Assembly: GCA_011316305.1 (NCBI GenBank)
Contig: SAUG01000063.1
Span: 124,001-188,000, forward strand
Length of the DNA stretch: 64,000 nucleotides
Source of the DNA: Rusavskia elegans
Taxonomy: Eukaryota > Ascomycota > Lecanoromycetes > Teloschistales > Teloschistaceae
Direction of reading: 5' to 3'
Under the pieces are notes generated by a model. That model saw nothing but the letters and a program-made list of their open reading frames with translations. It was not told where the DNA came from and searched no databases. This document shows, piece by piece, positions 45,853 to 56,756 of this stretch (its first letter is position 1; every line of letters begins with the position of its first letter). Both the position numbers and the translations under genes were made by a program.

Positions 45853-47502
45853 ATGACTACTCCCACTGTCACCGTTCTTTCGCACACATTCACCCAACCT
45901 GATCTTCCGCCTGATACCGCCAAAAGCATCACTCTAGGCATCCCAGACAACGCAACAGCAGGCTACTCGCCACCACAAGCCATCTGGTTCTATGACACAC
46001 CCAATGATCGAGACATCTTTTCCACCAAAGCACTCACAAAATCACTCCAGCGGGTCCTATCATCCTACCCTGCTTATGCTGGCCGACTAGAGCATATCCC
46101 CTACCGTCCTGACGGGGACTGGTCGGAACGGTTCGGTAGGCTCCGAGTCAATTATGGAACCGACACAGATCCAGGCGTGAAGACAGTCATTGCCCACTGT
46201 GAAGCTCCCCTTGCGAGCCTCATCCCGAACGCCGAACAACGGGGGAGAGTGTGGAATGCGTCCGACGTGCCGTTCGAATTATTCTCGGGTCAGGATATCA
46301 AGATCGCGCTACATGATGGTCTCGAGACGGGAGGCTTGCCGGCTGCTATAGTCAAGATGACGACTTTTGCTTGTAGGGAAATCGCCATTGCGGCACGCCT
46401 ACAACATGTACTCGGGGACGCACAGGCGTTCCTGCAATTCGTCCGTGACTGGGCGGCTACATATCGAGCCATGGCGAGGGGCCTACCACTGCCGGTTCTG
46501 ACACCGATTTTTAATCCACGGATACTCGATGAGAGGGCCGCCGGTGATATCAACGGTGCGAAACCAGAAAAGGGCATTATTGATGCTGCCCAGAAATTAC
46601 CAGTCCACAGATATGACTGGTGGGCATCAGCACCCGACTGCCCAAAGCCTTTCCAGCACCGCACAAAGCCAGCCTCAGAGCTCCAAGACACGGGATCCTC
46701 TCCCCTCGGTCTACCACTCCCCTGGAAAGACTGGGATGCCACGCAACCGACACCACATTACGTCTTACACTACACCGCGGAAGACATCTCAAAAACGTAC
46801 CATTCGCTCGGCCCCTCAGACACAGAATACTCATTCAGCCGCCTCGACGCCTTACTAGCCCATCTCTGGGCCTCCATCGTCCGAGCCCGCAACATCCCCC
46901 CCTCCGACCCCATCTTCCTAAACTTCGCCTTCAATTTCCGCACCCGCATGACGCCCCCCCTCCCCTCTTCCCTCCTCGGCGTCCCAGCCTGCATGATCCA
47001 TGCCACATCAAGCGCCTCCTCCGCCCACAGTCACGAAACCCGCTCGCTGGCCATCGCGATCCGAAAAGCGATTAAAAGCATGAATGGGGAAACGATCCCC
47101 CTGTTTCTGCACGAGGTCGCACACCATGTGGATACGCAACGGTATTGGCAGCTTTTTGGCGGACGCCATCATGTTATGGTGACGTCGTGGCTGCAGCATG
47201 GGATGTGCGAGGTTGATTTTGGGGCGGGGATGAGACCGAGGTTTGTGGAGGCTTTGATGCCGGGGTGGATTATGCAGCTGATGGAGTCGCGGTATGGTGA
47301 TCATATTGATAAGGATGGCGAACTCGTTGTTGATGACGGTTCTGAGATGGGGAACGGTCATGGTCATGGTGGTGATTTGGGGACAAAGGCAGCGAGTACT
47401 AATGGGAAGAAGGAAAGACCGTGGTATAGTAGCGGCGTCGATATCTCGTTCAATCTGGAGGCGGATGTGCTGGAGAAGTTGCTGCAGGAGCCGCCCTGTT
47501 AA
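45853..47502 (+). CDS. BAHD-type (transferase family) acyltransferase
   Basis: An uninterrupted frame of 549 residues, near the usual length of fungal PF02458 enzymes. It contains the catalytic HxxxD motif as HVLGD at His185-Asp189 and the structural DFG box as DFGAG at about residue 455, in the expected spacing. The N-terminal LSHTFTQPDLPPD and the AIWFYDTP segment match the family's opening. BAHD enzymes move acyl groups from CoA thioesters to hydroxyl or amino groups; the substrates are unknown here. A Gly/His/Asp-rich insertion near residue 500 is unusual but in frame. It lies downstream of the DUF3237 gene in the same orientation. The gene is intact and could still act although two neighbouring enzymes are dead. 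Confidence 0.88.
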   Translation: MTTPTVTVLSHTFTQPDLPPDTAKSITLGIPDNATAGYSPPQAIWFYDTPNDRDIFSTKALTKSLQRVLSSYPAYAGRLEHIPYRPDGDWSERFGRLRVNYGTDTDPGVKTVIAHCEAPLASLIPNAEQRGRVWNASDVPFELFSGQDIKIALHDGLETGGLPAAIVKMTTFACREIAIAARLQHVLGDAQAFLQFVRDWAATYRAMARGLPLPVLTPIFNPRILDERAAGDINGAKPEKGIIDAAQKLPVHRYDWWASAPDCPKPFQHRTKPASELQDTGSSPLGLPLPWKDWDATQPTPHYVLHYTAEDISKTYHSLGPSDTEYSFSRLDALLAHLWASIVRARNIPPSDPIFLNFAFNFRTRMTPPLPSSLLGVPACMIHATSSASSAHSHETRSLAIAIRKAIKSMNGETIPLFLHEVAHHVDTQRYWQLFGGRHHVMVTSWLQHGMCEVDFGAGMRPRFVEALMPGWIMQLMESRYGDHIDKDGELVVDDGSEMGNGHGHGGDLGTKAASTNGKKERPWYSSGVDISFNLEADVLEKLLQEPPC

Positions 47503-48344
47503 TTGGCAACCGTAGTATATAATCAATGTAATTTTCTGCTTGTCGGTATATCCGTCAATTCCCCTCGCTCGTCCTTATAACTGGGGTTAGGGACTCCGTT
47601 CACCGATTTGGGATTTTCTGTCTCATGAGGCCCCCACGAGTATTGGTGGGCGAGCTCTTTTCTGAACTTGCCGCGCATACGATCTTTCTACGGCACCAGC
47701 TGCGTAGCCATGGATGACGGCGGTCTCAAACCGCATAGTATTCAGAATTCCGCATGGAATTCTCACCACAGCTCTTGACACGGTTCATCTTATAAGCTGT
47801 TGTATCGATGAGAAGAACACTGCCAACTTCCCTAAAACATACCACGCGACTGAGGACGTTTCGATATTCACACAACACGAAAGGAGACAACGACCTTCAA
47901 GAGTGGATACTTTGATAGTGCCTACCTCTGCACGGTTGGCAATGTTAACACTCTTTGGTGATAGATATGTCTATCTTCCCAGGGATCTACACAGGGAAGA
48001 TAAACTGCATGAGGTTAGTAGTGCCTAAATGATAGATCGATTCGCGTTGTATACGAAATAATGCAGAAGTGATAATGGGACGACTGCTTGGTCCGAGGGG
48101 AGTTGAATGCTGATGTAACAGTGGCTCGCTAATCGTCGGATTGTCGAAAAACTGCCTCCACTTAGAATGCAAGCATGTAGTGCCGCACAATACAAATTAG
48201 GGCGCATAAAATTCTTTCCCAGCCTACAGCTGCAACGGTCACCCGCAGGTTTTTTTTTCGAATTAGCAGTGACCCCCACCGGAGTAAGAAGTTCTCAAAC
48301 TGCTGTTTCCGGTTGACCTACATTGCCGCGCGTACCTACATCTC
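47503..48344. other. Intergenic
   Basis: An open frame of 104 codons at 47,714-48,028 has no recognisable domain and I do not call it. Nothing else was seen. Confidence 0.5.
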
Positions 48345-49379
48345 ATGCATCATACTCCAGCATGTCTCCTGGCTGTACTGTCTACCTGTACCGGCTGGCC
48401 TGTACAAGATGCATCTGCGTCACAAGGTTTTTCGCTGGAGGATCCGCCAGCCACCACTTTATCACCGGCCTTGCATAACAATCTCACATTACCAATATCA
48501 CCTACCCATGGAGGTAATCTGCTGGTTTATCCAAGCATGGACCATCACTTCGGAACACCCCCAAAGAGAGGTGAATTGGCAATGACTCTCGCGATCGGAG
48601 CCTACTGGTACTGGATGGATATTCCTAACCTAGCTATAACCCATCGCCGTGAATATCGAGGAAAACCGCCCTTTGAGTATTTTAGGCATGAAGCTATTCC
48701 AGCCAACCTACCAGCAGCTCCTCTCACACCAGTCAAGCTTGGAACCGCGTACTGTCGGATGCTTTTGTACATATTATCACGGGAGATTACGTCTGGGCTT
48801 TTGACGGCTCGCCTTATGAAGGAGACCAATCGAGTCATGATTGGTGTTGTTTCAATTGAAAACAAAGCAGAAGTCGAAAAGAAAAGGTCCTCCAAATCTA
48901 CCAACGAGCTCGAACAATCTATATGGGCGAATCAGACATTTGACACCACCCTCCAGCCTGATATAAAAGCCTCCGCTTTGCAAGCATCGGACGATATGCA
49001 GCGTCGCTGGTTCCGCTGTCTAGCAAGGATGCTTTTTGGCATCATAGTCAACCACCAAGGAGGTCTGGTAGTGGATAAAATGTCTTCACGAGGGATGCCA
49101 TCGAGTGTATACCGCTTCCTATGCGTCCCTACAGATCCATACAACCACGACTACATAGACCTCACCGTCTACTTCGCTGCAACCATATACGCACTTACAT
49201 GGAGAAAATTGGCGGAGCAATTGCTGGTATTAGGCAGTGGTGTGGCTATGGGCTACCCGGGAAGCACAATAGGTATAGTCAGGAGTTCGGATACTGTTCT
49301 TGCAACTTTGAAGATTACAGTCGACGGTACAGGCTTTGGTGGCGATAGAGAAAAGAGCGCAAACTCTACGTTAGCATGA
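48345..49379 (+). CDS. Hypothetical protein, possibly secreted
   Basis: An uninterrupted 344-residue frame starting with ATG. The first residues (PACLLAVLSTCTGW) are mildly hydrophobic and could be a signal peptide. Residues 75-95 (LAMTLAIGAYWYWMDIPNLA) and about 275-305 (TVYFAATIYALTWRKLAEQLLVLG) are amphipathic or weakly hydrophobic. I recognise no family. Length and the absence of internal stops support a gene, but codon use and conservation were not tested. Other open frames on the opposite strand overlap it only partly. Confidence 0.5.
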   Translation: MHHTPACLLAVLSTCTGWPVQDASASQGFSLEDPPATTLSPALHNNLTLPISPTHGGNLLVYPSMDHHFGTPPKRGELAMTLAIGAYWYWMDIPNLAITHRREYRGKPPFEYFRHEAIPANLPAAPLTPVKLGTAYCRMLLYILSREITSGLLTARLMKETNRVMIGVVSIENKAEVEKKRSSKSTNELEQSIWANQTFDTTLQPDIKASALQASDDMQRRWFRCLARMLFGIIVNHQGGLVVDKMSSRGMPSSVYRFLCVPTDPYNHDYIDLTVYFAATIYALTWRKLAEQLLVLGSGVAMGYPGSTIGIVRSSDTVLATLKITVDGTGFGGDREKSANSTLA

Positions 49380-51169
49380 GACCAGGTATCCGAAATGAGA
49401 TGTCGTTGATGCGCTTTCTGTCATGAGGGTGGATTGTAAAGCACAACTAAGTGAACCAAATCAGCCGTGATAATTCGTGTTGATCGTGAAGAAGTCCTCC
49501 GTATCCCGAAAAGAACGCATCACAAAGCACCACACGATTCCACACAAGTGCATCGAACGCCGGACCATTCCGCCTTTGTACGAACTCCAAGTCATACATA
49601 TCCCATGACATAAGGACTCCGACCTGGCTGGTGGATCGCGAGGATATACACTGTGCTGGCGGAGAGGTTGTATCGCGGGGAGAGGTGTAGTGTGTGAGTT
49701 ATGCCGTTGTATGTAGTTTCGAGTTTCTGAGACCTGTGCTGTTGGGCGGGAAAGTACCGATTGGGGGTGATAGAGATTTAGGCCTTACACAGCGGATGAT
49801 CTCAGGTTCAGGGGTCGTTGCTGCGAATAACATTGCTGATGTGAAATCAGGCGGTGCGGGGGGGTACGTCATGACGAGGACAGAGGTAGCATTTCTCCTG
49901 ATTTGATTTGATTCGAATATGGATGGAATGTGATGAAGTGGGTCCAAGATGTCGGAATGATAAGGAGGTGTAGTTTAGTGCGAGCAAGCGGAGGATGTAG
50001 AATGCTGTGAAGGGGCAAGAGAAGCCGTGAGAAGAAGTCTTCGAAAGTGTGCAGTGATATGAGCATGTGATACTATAATTACCACAAGGCAAAGAAACTT
50101 ACTCATACAAAAGGAAAAACCTGCGCGAGGTGAGCACCCAGGGGGATCGCGGAAAGACGGTGGTGTTCGTAGAGTCTACTCGTCACGCTCGTCCTGCTCG
50201 CAAAACCGCTCTGATAAGACATAAAATAACCCGCAATCCGTATAGTACTCTGTAAGGAGGAACGCGTCATAGTGGGCCACAGCAGAAGTAGGGCTACCTC
50301 TATCCAAATTCGAACACCGGGTGGTGTGCTGGGAGGGCTACCCAATACAATCTAGCTGGAAATCACGAATCGCCTTCGACCATTCACAGCTCACCATTTT
50401 TGACGCCAACAATTCCGAGCTTTCTGCGCCACAGTGGAAGTTACACTTACTGTTTTGCCTTCCATTCACCTTTACCGTAATCATAAGGAATTGGGGTATC
50501 GGCCGGTAGACCGGAACGACAGATCTCGACATCGGAGTTCTCAAAACACGATAGATGGGTCGACCTTTTTTTTAAGGTGAGCCGGATACTTTCCAAGTAC
50601 TCTAAGAGACTCCACCATCCGCAAGATTTGAAAAGATGGGCAGTGGCGGTTTACGAAAAGAGGAAAAAGCCAAGAGTGATATTTTGTTGATATGGGTACC
50701 GCCGTAGGCCGCGTTGTGCACCACGCCAAGCCTGATTGAGGGCACCATCAGCACTCTAAAATGACCACCTCGGGCATCTAGAACTATATTGTCAGCCCCA
50801 GAAGCTCATCAACTCATAGCCTATTTCATGGTATCTAACGCTCTGGCTCTTCCGTACATACGAGATATCACCGTTCGATTTCGCTCAACCCAGCTCGTCA
50901 GAAAGGTCGTGTCCAGCATCCTTCCAATCAAGCTCAAGTTGGTTCGGAGATGTCCGGAATGGTACTATAGATCGAGAGACTTCCTTTTCCAGCAGCCTAT
51001 ATTGCCATAAGCTCGTATACTCTTGCTTGGGTTAGCAGGAGCTTTCCAACGTGATCACAAATTTCGAGCCACCTGCCGATTACCCTATGCACTGGCAGGG
51101 CAATTGAATTGGCCGGCAGTCGAGGTATCGAATGCTCGATCCAACGATTGAAGGGGTAAATCGCACAGC
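49380..51169. other. Gene-poor interval upstream of the NLR gene
   Basis: Only open frames under about 90 codons are present, without family resemblance. The last few hundred bases should contain the NLR promoter. No second gene of a typical NLR pair is seen here. Confidence 0.5.
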
Positions 51170-54100
51170 ATGAGCGGAGCCGAAGCCTTGATTGTGCTTG
51201 GAATCATAGCCAACACTACTGGTGTGATCGACTTCACTGGCAAGATACTTGGGCGAATCAAAGATGCCGGCAAGAACGTTCACAACATACCGAAGGCCTT
51301 TCGAGACGTACAGAGCACCTTGCCTTTGCTGACAAACGCTCTCAAGCAAACCCAACAACGAATCGAGTCAGGCACCTTAGGCGACGAAGCTTGCGCAGCG
51401 CTGAAGCCCGTTCTTCAAGATTGCCATTCAGGGATCAGCGAATTAAACGGCATCTTTGACAAATGTCTCCCAAGAGACGGCTCATCAAGATTCCATCGAG
51501 TATGGAACGCAGTCATCAGCTTGAGACAGGACAAGAAGGTTGAAGAGATATCCGAGCTTCTACAGAAGCGGGTGCCATTACTAACCTATCATCATGTTAT
51601 GACGCCGGGTTCTGGTGCTGTAGACTCGGTCTCGGCTGGAATGGCAGCTCTACAAGTTGAGGATGCGAAGGGGCCTAAAACATACTCAATCATACCTGTC
51701 CAGTGGTAAGTCACGTTCTCTATGAAACTTGCAGAGAATCATTCAAACATGGTGATGTCAACCACATCTCAAGCCGTGTCCCTTCGTCTGTTATGATGGG
51801 CATCCGATACCTCGACTGCCAGTCAAACCGAATGGTCCACCAGTGCATGAAATATATGAATACGATGGAAACATAAGGAGTCCAAGCTGACTTGTGCATT
51901 GCTATACCAGGGCTGAAGACTTCACTGGGAGAGAGGAGCAATTGAGCGACCTCAGTTCCAAGCTGATTCAACCAGGAAAGCACAATCGTGTAGCAGTCGT
52001 TGGCTTGGGCGGCGTTGGGTAAGTTGAACAGTGATCGATGAAGAAGAAGACCTCACATGACAACTTTGGTAGGAAAACTCGCCTCGTCCGCCAATACATC
52101 GAGGCGCAGAAAAATGCCGATATATCCGTCTTCTGGGTGCACGCAGGTACAGCCGAGCGTATGAAAAGTGGAAGTCGTGACATTGCCAACGCAGTCGGCA
52201 TCCAAGGCTGCGATGGCCCAGATGTGAATATTCTGGGAAAAGTCAAAGAGTGGTTGGAGAGTGAGGCATCTGGGCGGTGGCTGCTCATCTACGACAACGT
52301 CGACGATATTGATCTCATGTATGACGAAGAACATGGCCGTCTCGCCACTTACTTCCCTCGATCTAATCGTGGATCTATTGTGATGACTACCAGGAACAGA
52401 CAGATTGGAATTAAATTTGCCACAGCGAAAAACATCATTCCTCTCTCCGCTTTGACCCACGAGGAGTCCATAACTTTGATGGCGGCCAGGCTAGGAGAGG
52501 ATAACTCAGAAATGAGGTCTGACCTAGAACAGCTTGCGAAAACGCTTGGTGGCATCCCTCTTGCAATAATCCAGGCAGTGTCTTTCATACAAGAGAACGA
52601 GTCTACCCCCGCTCGGTATCTTGAGCTTTACGAAGCCAATGAAAGCAATCAAATTGAGCTCCTGAGCCAGGACTTCGAAGATGACACGAGAGATCCTGAC
52701 CTGAAAAATCCAATTGCTTCCACCTGGATGTTAACCTTCGAGTACATGAAAGCTCGTCAGCCTCTGGCTGCAAACACCCTGTGTATGATGAGCATGTTTG
52801 ACTCACAGGCAATCCCAGAGGCCCTCATATCGAAGACTGCTGGAGGTGACTCCGACCCTTCTGCAAGAGTGGAAAATACCTTGGGGATCCTTCGGGCGTA
52901 CTCACTGATATCTCCAAGGGACATTACTGGCGCTGGTGCTTGCATCGACCAAATTGGACGATTATTTGATCTTCATCGGCTAGTGCGATTAGTAACGCGC
53001 AATTGGCTTACGATGTGCTCTACATACAATTACTGGATGGCCAATGCTATCGATGTAATGTCAATCCGGTATGATGAAGCTGATAAGCCTGAGGTAGAAA
53101 TCAGAAACAAGGTCAAGCTCACATATCTTCCCCATGCATTAGGCCTGATGTCATCTCCGCCGCTGCTTCTAAAGGATGACGAAGAGGTGTTTGTGCCAGA
53201 GGTTTTTCACGGACAAACACTCCAGAATGATCATGCCGAGAAAGGTGTCATCTGCCCTACCTGCACTGGGAATATACTAGGACGAATGACGGACTTTGCT
53301 GTGAGCGTGACAAAAAATTTACGGATGGTCAAGAAAGCTGCCGCCATCTGTACTTTTTCTCTTGGGGCAAATCACGGTCAAACGTTACTCCATCGCTACC
53401 GGGAAGCAGATTTACTATTTGCTTTGGATGACAATATCGGCGCCGAGGTAAAATTTCAAGGGCTCCTAGCAGGCTATGAGTCGACAATCGGGCCCAAAGA
53501 AAAGAGGACACTAGAGATCGGGATGAAATTGGCCAATACCTTACGAGAACAGGAAAGATATGGCGAAGCGGAACGCCTTCTTGTACGCCTCCAAAAAACG
53601 TCCTGCCAAGAACATGGCCAAAAGGATCCATTGAGCATAGAAATAGTGCAAGCCTTATCCAACAACATGGTCGCCCAGGGCCGTGATGAAGAAGCCCACG
53701 AATTGAATTCCGAAATCTCCAAGCTCGTCAACACCATATACAGCAAAATTGAGTTAGCTACATCTTACAGGCGATTGTCCCAATATAGCAGTGCAGAGAC
53801 TTTGTTATTGAGCTTGCTTGAAGATGAAGATGCCCTCAGGCGAGAAGGGCGCCTTGACTTTGTTTGGGGATTTCTTACGGATGTATTTTATATCCAAGGT
53901 CTATTCGACAAGGCGGAAGGTCTTCAGCGTCAAGCCTTGACCTATCAGCAGCAAGTGTATGGAAAGGACAATGTCGTGAGTGCCTCCGGATTCCATTTCG
54001 CCCATCTTTGTCGCGTTTCGTCAGATTCGTTACGTGCTGTTTGGGCATCAGTCGGCGTCAACGTCATTCACAGATTAAATTACTTTCCAGTAGTACACAA

Positions 54101-54679
54101 AGCACTCATATTTCGGGATTGTTGCATATATGTTCCCAATGGGGAACGGACAGATGATAACCTGTAGAAGCCGGCAGACCTTTACTTGCTGGTAACACCT
54201 GGTCTTGTTGATTGTACACGTTTGTACTACCATTTGATAGTATGGTACTCTACTGATACTCAGATCTAATGTAGCTTACAATGCTCACAAAGCTGAATTT
54301 GGGAAAGACACTATACCACCTGGATCAATACCATGAGGCTGAAAATTTAGCGTTGGAAGTGAACAGGGCTTTGGATGGATTCCCACGCAGCCTCAGAGAC
54401 ATTCTTACAAATGAAGCAACATGGTACCTTGCAAAGATTTGGGTAAAATTAGGAAAGTATGATGAATCAAGGGAGCTTGCTCTCAAGGCGATAGATAGGA
54501 CCCGAAGCGCGAAAGGAGCGCAGCACAAATACTACACAACAATGCGGGAAGAGTTGAGACAACACTGGGGCATCAATCCAGACGGCACAGAAGTCAGCGA
54601 CGCGGAGTATACAGATCCAGGCAACCCATCCAGCCAAGTGGTTGAAGACACTGAAAAGTGCGAAGCAGAAGAAACGTAG
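51170..54679 (+). CDS. Fungal NLR (STAND) protein: SesA - NB-ARC - TPR
   Basis: Proposed exons: 51,170-51,705, 51,911-52,018, 52,073-53,975 and 54,275-54,679. They join in frame to 983 residues, with introns of 205, 54 and 299 bases. Residues 1-150 match the SesA-type N-terminal domain of fungal STAND proteins (MSGAEALIVLGIIANTTGVID...). NB-ARC follows: P-loop GLGGVGKT at about 209-217, formed across intron 2; Walker B LLIYDNVDD near 285-293; a GSIVMTTRN sensor; GGIPLA near 374; and an MHD-like DLHRLVR. From about 590 on, the protein is helical with TPR-like repeats (ANTLREQERYGEAERLL, LNLGKTLYHLDQYHEAENLA). Such proteins act in non-self recognition and programmed cell death. The long first and third introns are the least certain parts of the model. 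Confidence 0.8.
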
Positions 54680-56756
54680 CAAGATCAGCCAAACCATGCC
54701 ACGTCCACCGCTATGGCATGCAATTGAGGGGCTTGCCGTGTCAGTACTCCATCGCAACAACGGCTCTTAACAGTCGGCACCTAGGTGTAGAGCATCGCTA
54801 TCACGAGTGTCTAGATCATGCTGTCTAGCTGCGACTTACATAGACTGGGGACATCCAAGAAAGAGGTAGACGAGAGCATCATACACCATGAAGCGTTCAA
54901 TCGGATGCCGCGACTAGAGAGTGACCATAGTTCTCCTCCGCATTGCCGTTCATCCAATCCATCATCAAGACTGAATCAATGCGACTTACCGTTGAGATGG
55001 TGATGCTATCCAACTCAAGGTGATCAGGTAAAGACTTCAGCTGTCAGGATATAGACCACGACTACACCGCACCCCCAAACAAACCGTTCCCACTCAGGAA
55101 CACTCACCCTGTTTTTAACATTGAGATAAGCATTTCGAAAGGGATAACAGTTCTCCACACTCTTGGTGCCCGTGCTTTCCATTCGCTATTTCCCACGACA
55201 GGCTCCCCCCCCTCCCCCCCCTCCTGCAACTGCAGTCTTTCACTCTCTAAGTACATCTGTATCATCCTTGCCATCAAACTGTGTGGCCGTCGGTAGGTCG
55301 ACTGCGGGATATAGAGGAAGCGATATACTGTTGGACCGTAATCGCCGTGTCTGCATCTTTCTTTCTGCTTGCAGACTTATGGGACCTGGCGGATGTATTG
55401 TTGATGTCCTCTGTCGCGAACGACTGTGACACCCTCCTGTATTTATTGTATGCCTGTGTTTGCCTGGCTCTTTGCTCATGAACTTAATTCTGTGGAGACG
55501 ACAGCGGCAGCGATGGAGAGATATCTGCTCTTCCGTCAGTCTGAGTCATGTTGAGTAGTAGATCCCTGTAATTCAAATGTCATACTCAGCCCATTTGTTT
55601 CGTAGCGTGTCCTGGCAATATTGTGGTGTCATCTTTGTTTCAACTGAACCGGTACGTTAAAAGCCTTGCAGATCAAATACAATATACTCCTTAGCTTCAA
55701 AGAACTGCTGCCCTTTCCGTCTCCAAATCCCGTCACATCCGACAATCAAACCTGTGTAGGCTTGGTCCTCCATTCACAGAGCTAGGTGATCTGACGTTCC
55801 TACAAACACCAGCCGCTGATGAAAGCAATATGCCACGCTTTAAGTCGCCAAGATCATGTTTGCCATCCCAAAAGACGCAGGAATAACCGCCTTAAGCTTA
55901 CCTTTTGCTTGCCTTTCCTGTTGCATGGAGTCTCCGTTGCTCCCAAGGTATTCAGCTAGCTGTTGTCACTTCGAGATCTCTCGCATTCGCAATCAATATT
56001 ACCTCGTTCACTACGGACTGACACTAATGACCTCGCTCTTGGTGCTTTCACATGAAACCAGGAATAGCACAACTTTATCGGCTTCCAAATTATGCGTGAC
56101 TTGTCTCGTCTGTCGGTCCGCAGATTCAACGCATGTAATACTGCGAATGTCAGGTCATAGGCGGCATTCGATGGTCTTACCCCTGAAACGAACGTCATCA
56201 CGGGAAAAGCTGCGGCGGTCGCCATTTTGCTTATTCTAGCTACATGTCCAACTGTGTTTCCACTGGAAGGTTATAACAACCGTAAGGGATGAGGTTTGCC
56301 CTCAGGCTTCTGCGTAGATAAACTGACGAAGACTTTCAGTGGTGCAGAGGATCTGATTGGACGGTGATTAGCTGCGTGGCCAGATGTAGCTCTAGCGTCA
56401 TCTTGGCATTCGGATTCACAAAATCTTTTTTCCTGGAAATAGAATTCAACCAACATGCATCCGTGTCTGCACGCATCAACAAAAACGATAAAACGCGGGG
56501 ATTCCGGATGATCAAATAAATGCCTTGTAAAACCAGAGTAGAAGATCATCACTTGGTCCGAGTACAGTAGCCGAACGGATACTCCCGTAGGTTACCGCAC
56601 AAATACACAGACGAGGGGAGGCTGTTGACACTGATATCGCAACGTCATCATCTCCTAAGCCGGGCGACTTGAGCATCTGATACCACGAATGGTACCCAAA
56701 CCCAAAGGCTTCCATCGTAAAAGACGATTTCAGCTGGTGCACTGCATGCAGTCACA
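54680..56756. other. Intergenic, nothing supported
   Basis: A C-rich run near 55,205-55,225 is the only compositional feature. Open frames up to 127 codons (55,856-56,239) lack recognisable domains. Confidence 0.5.
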
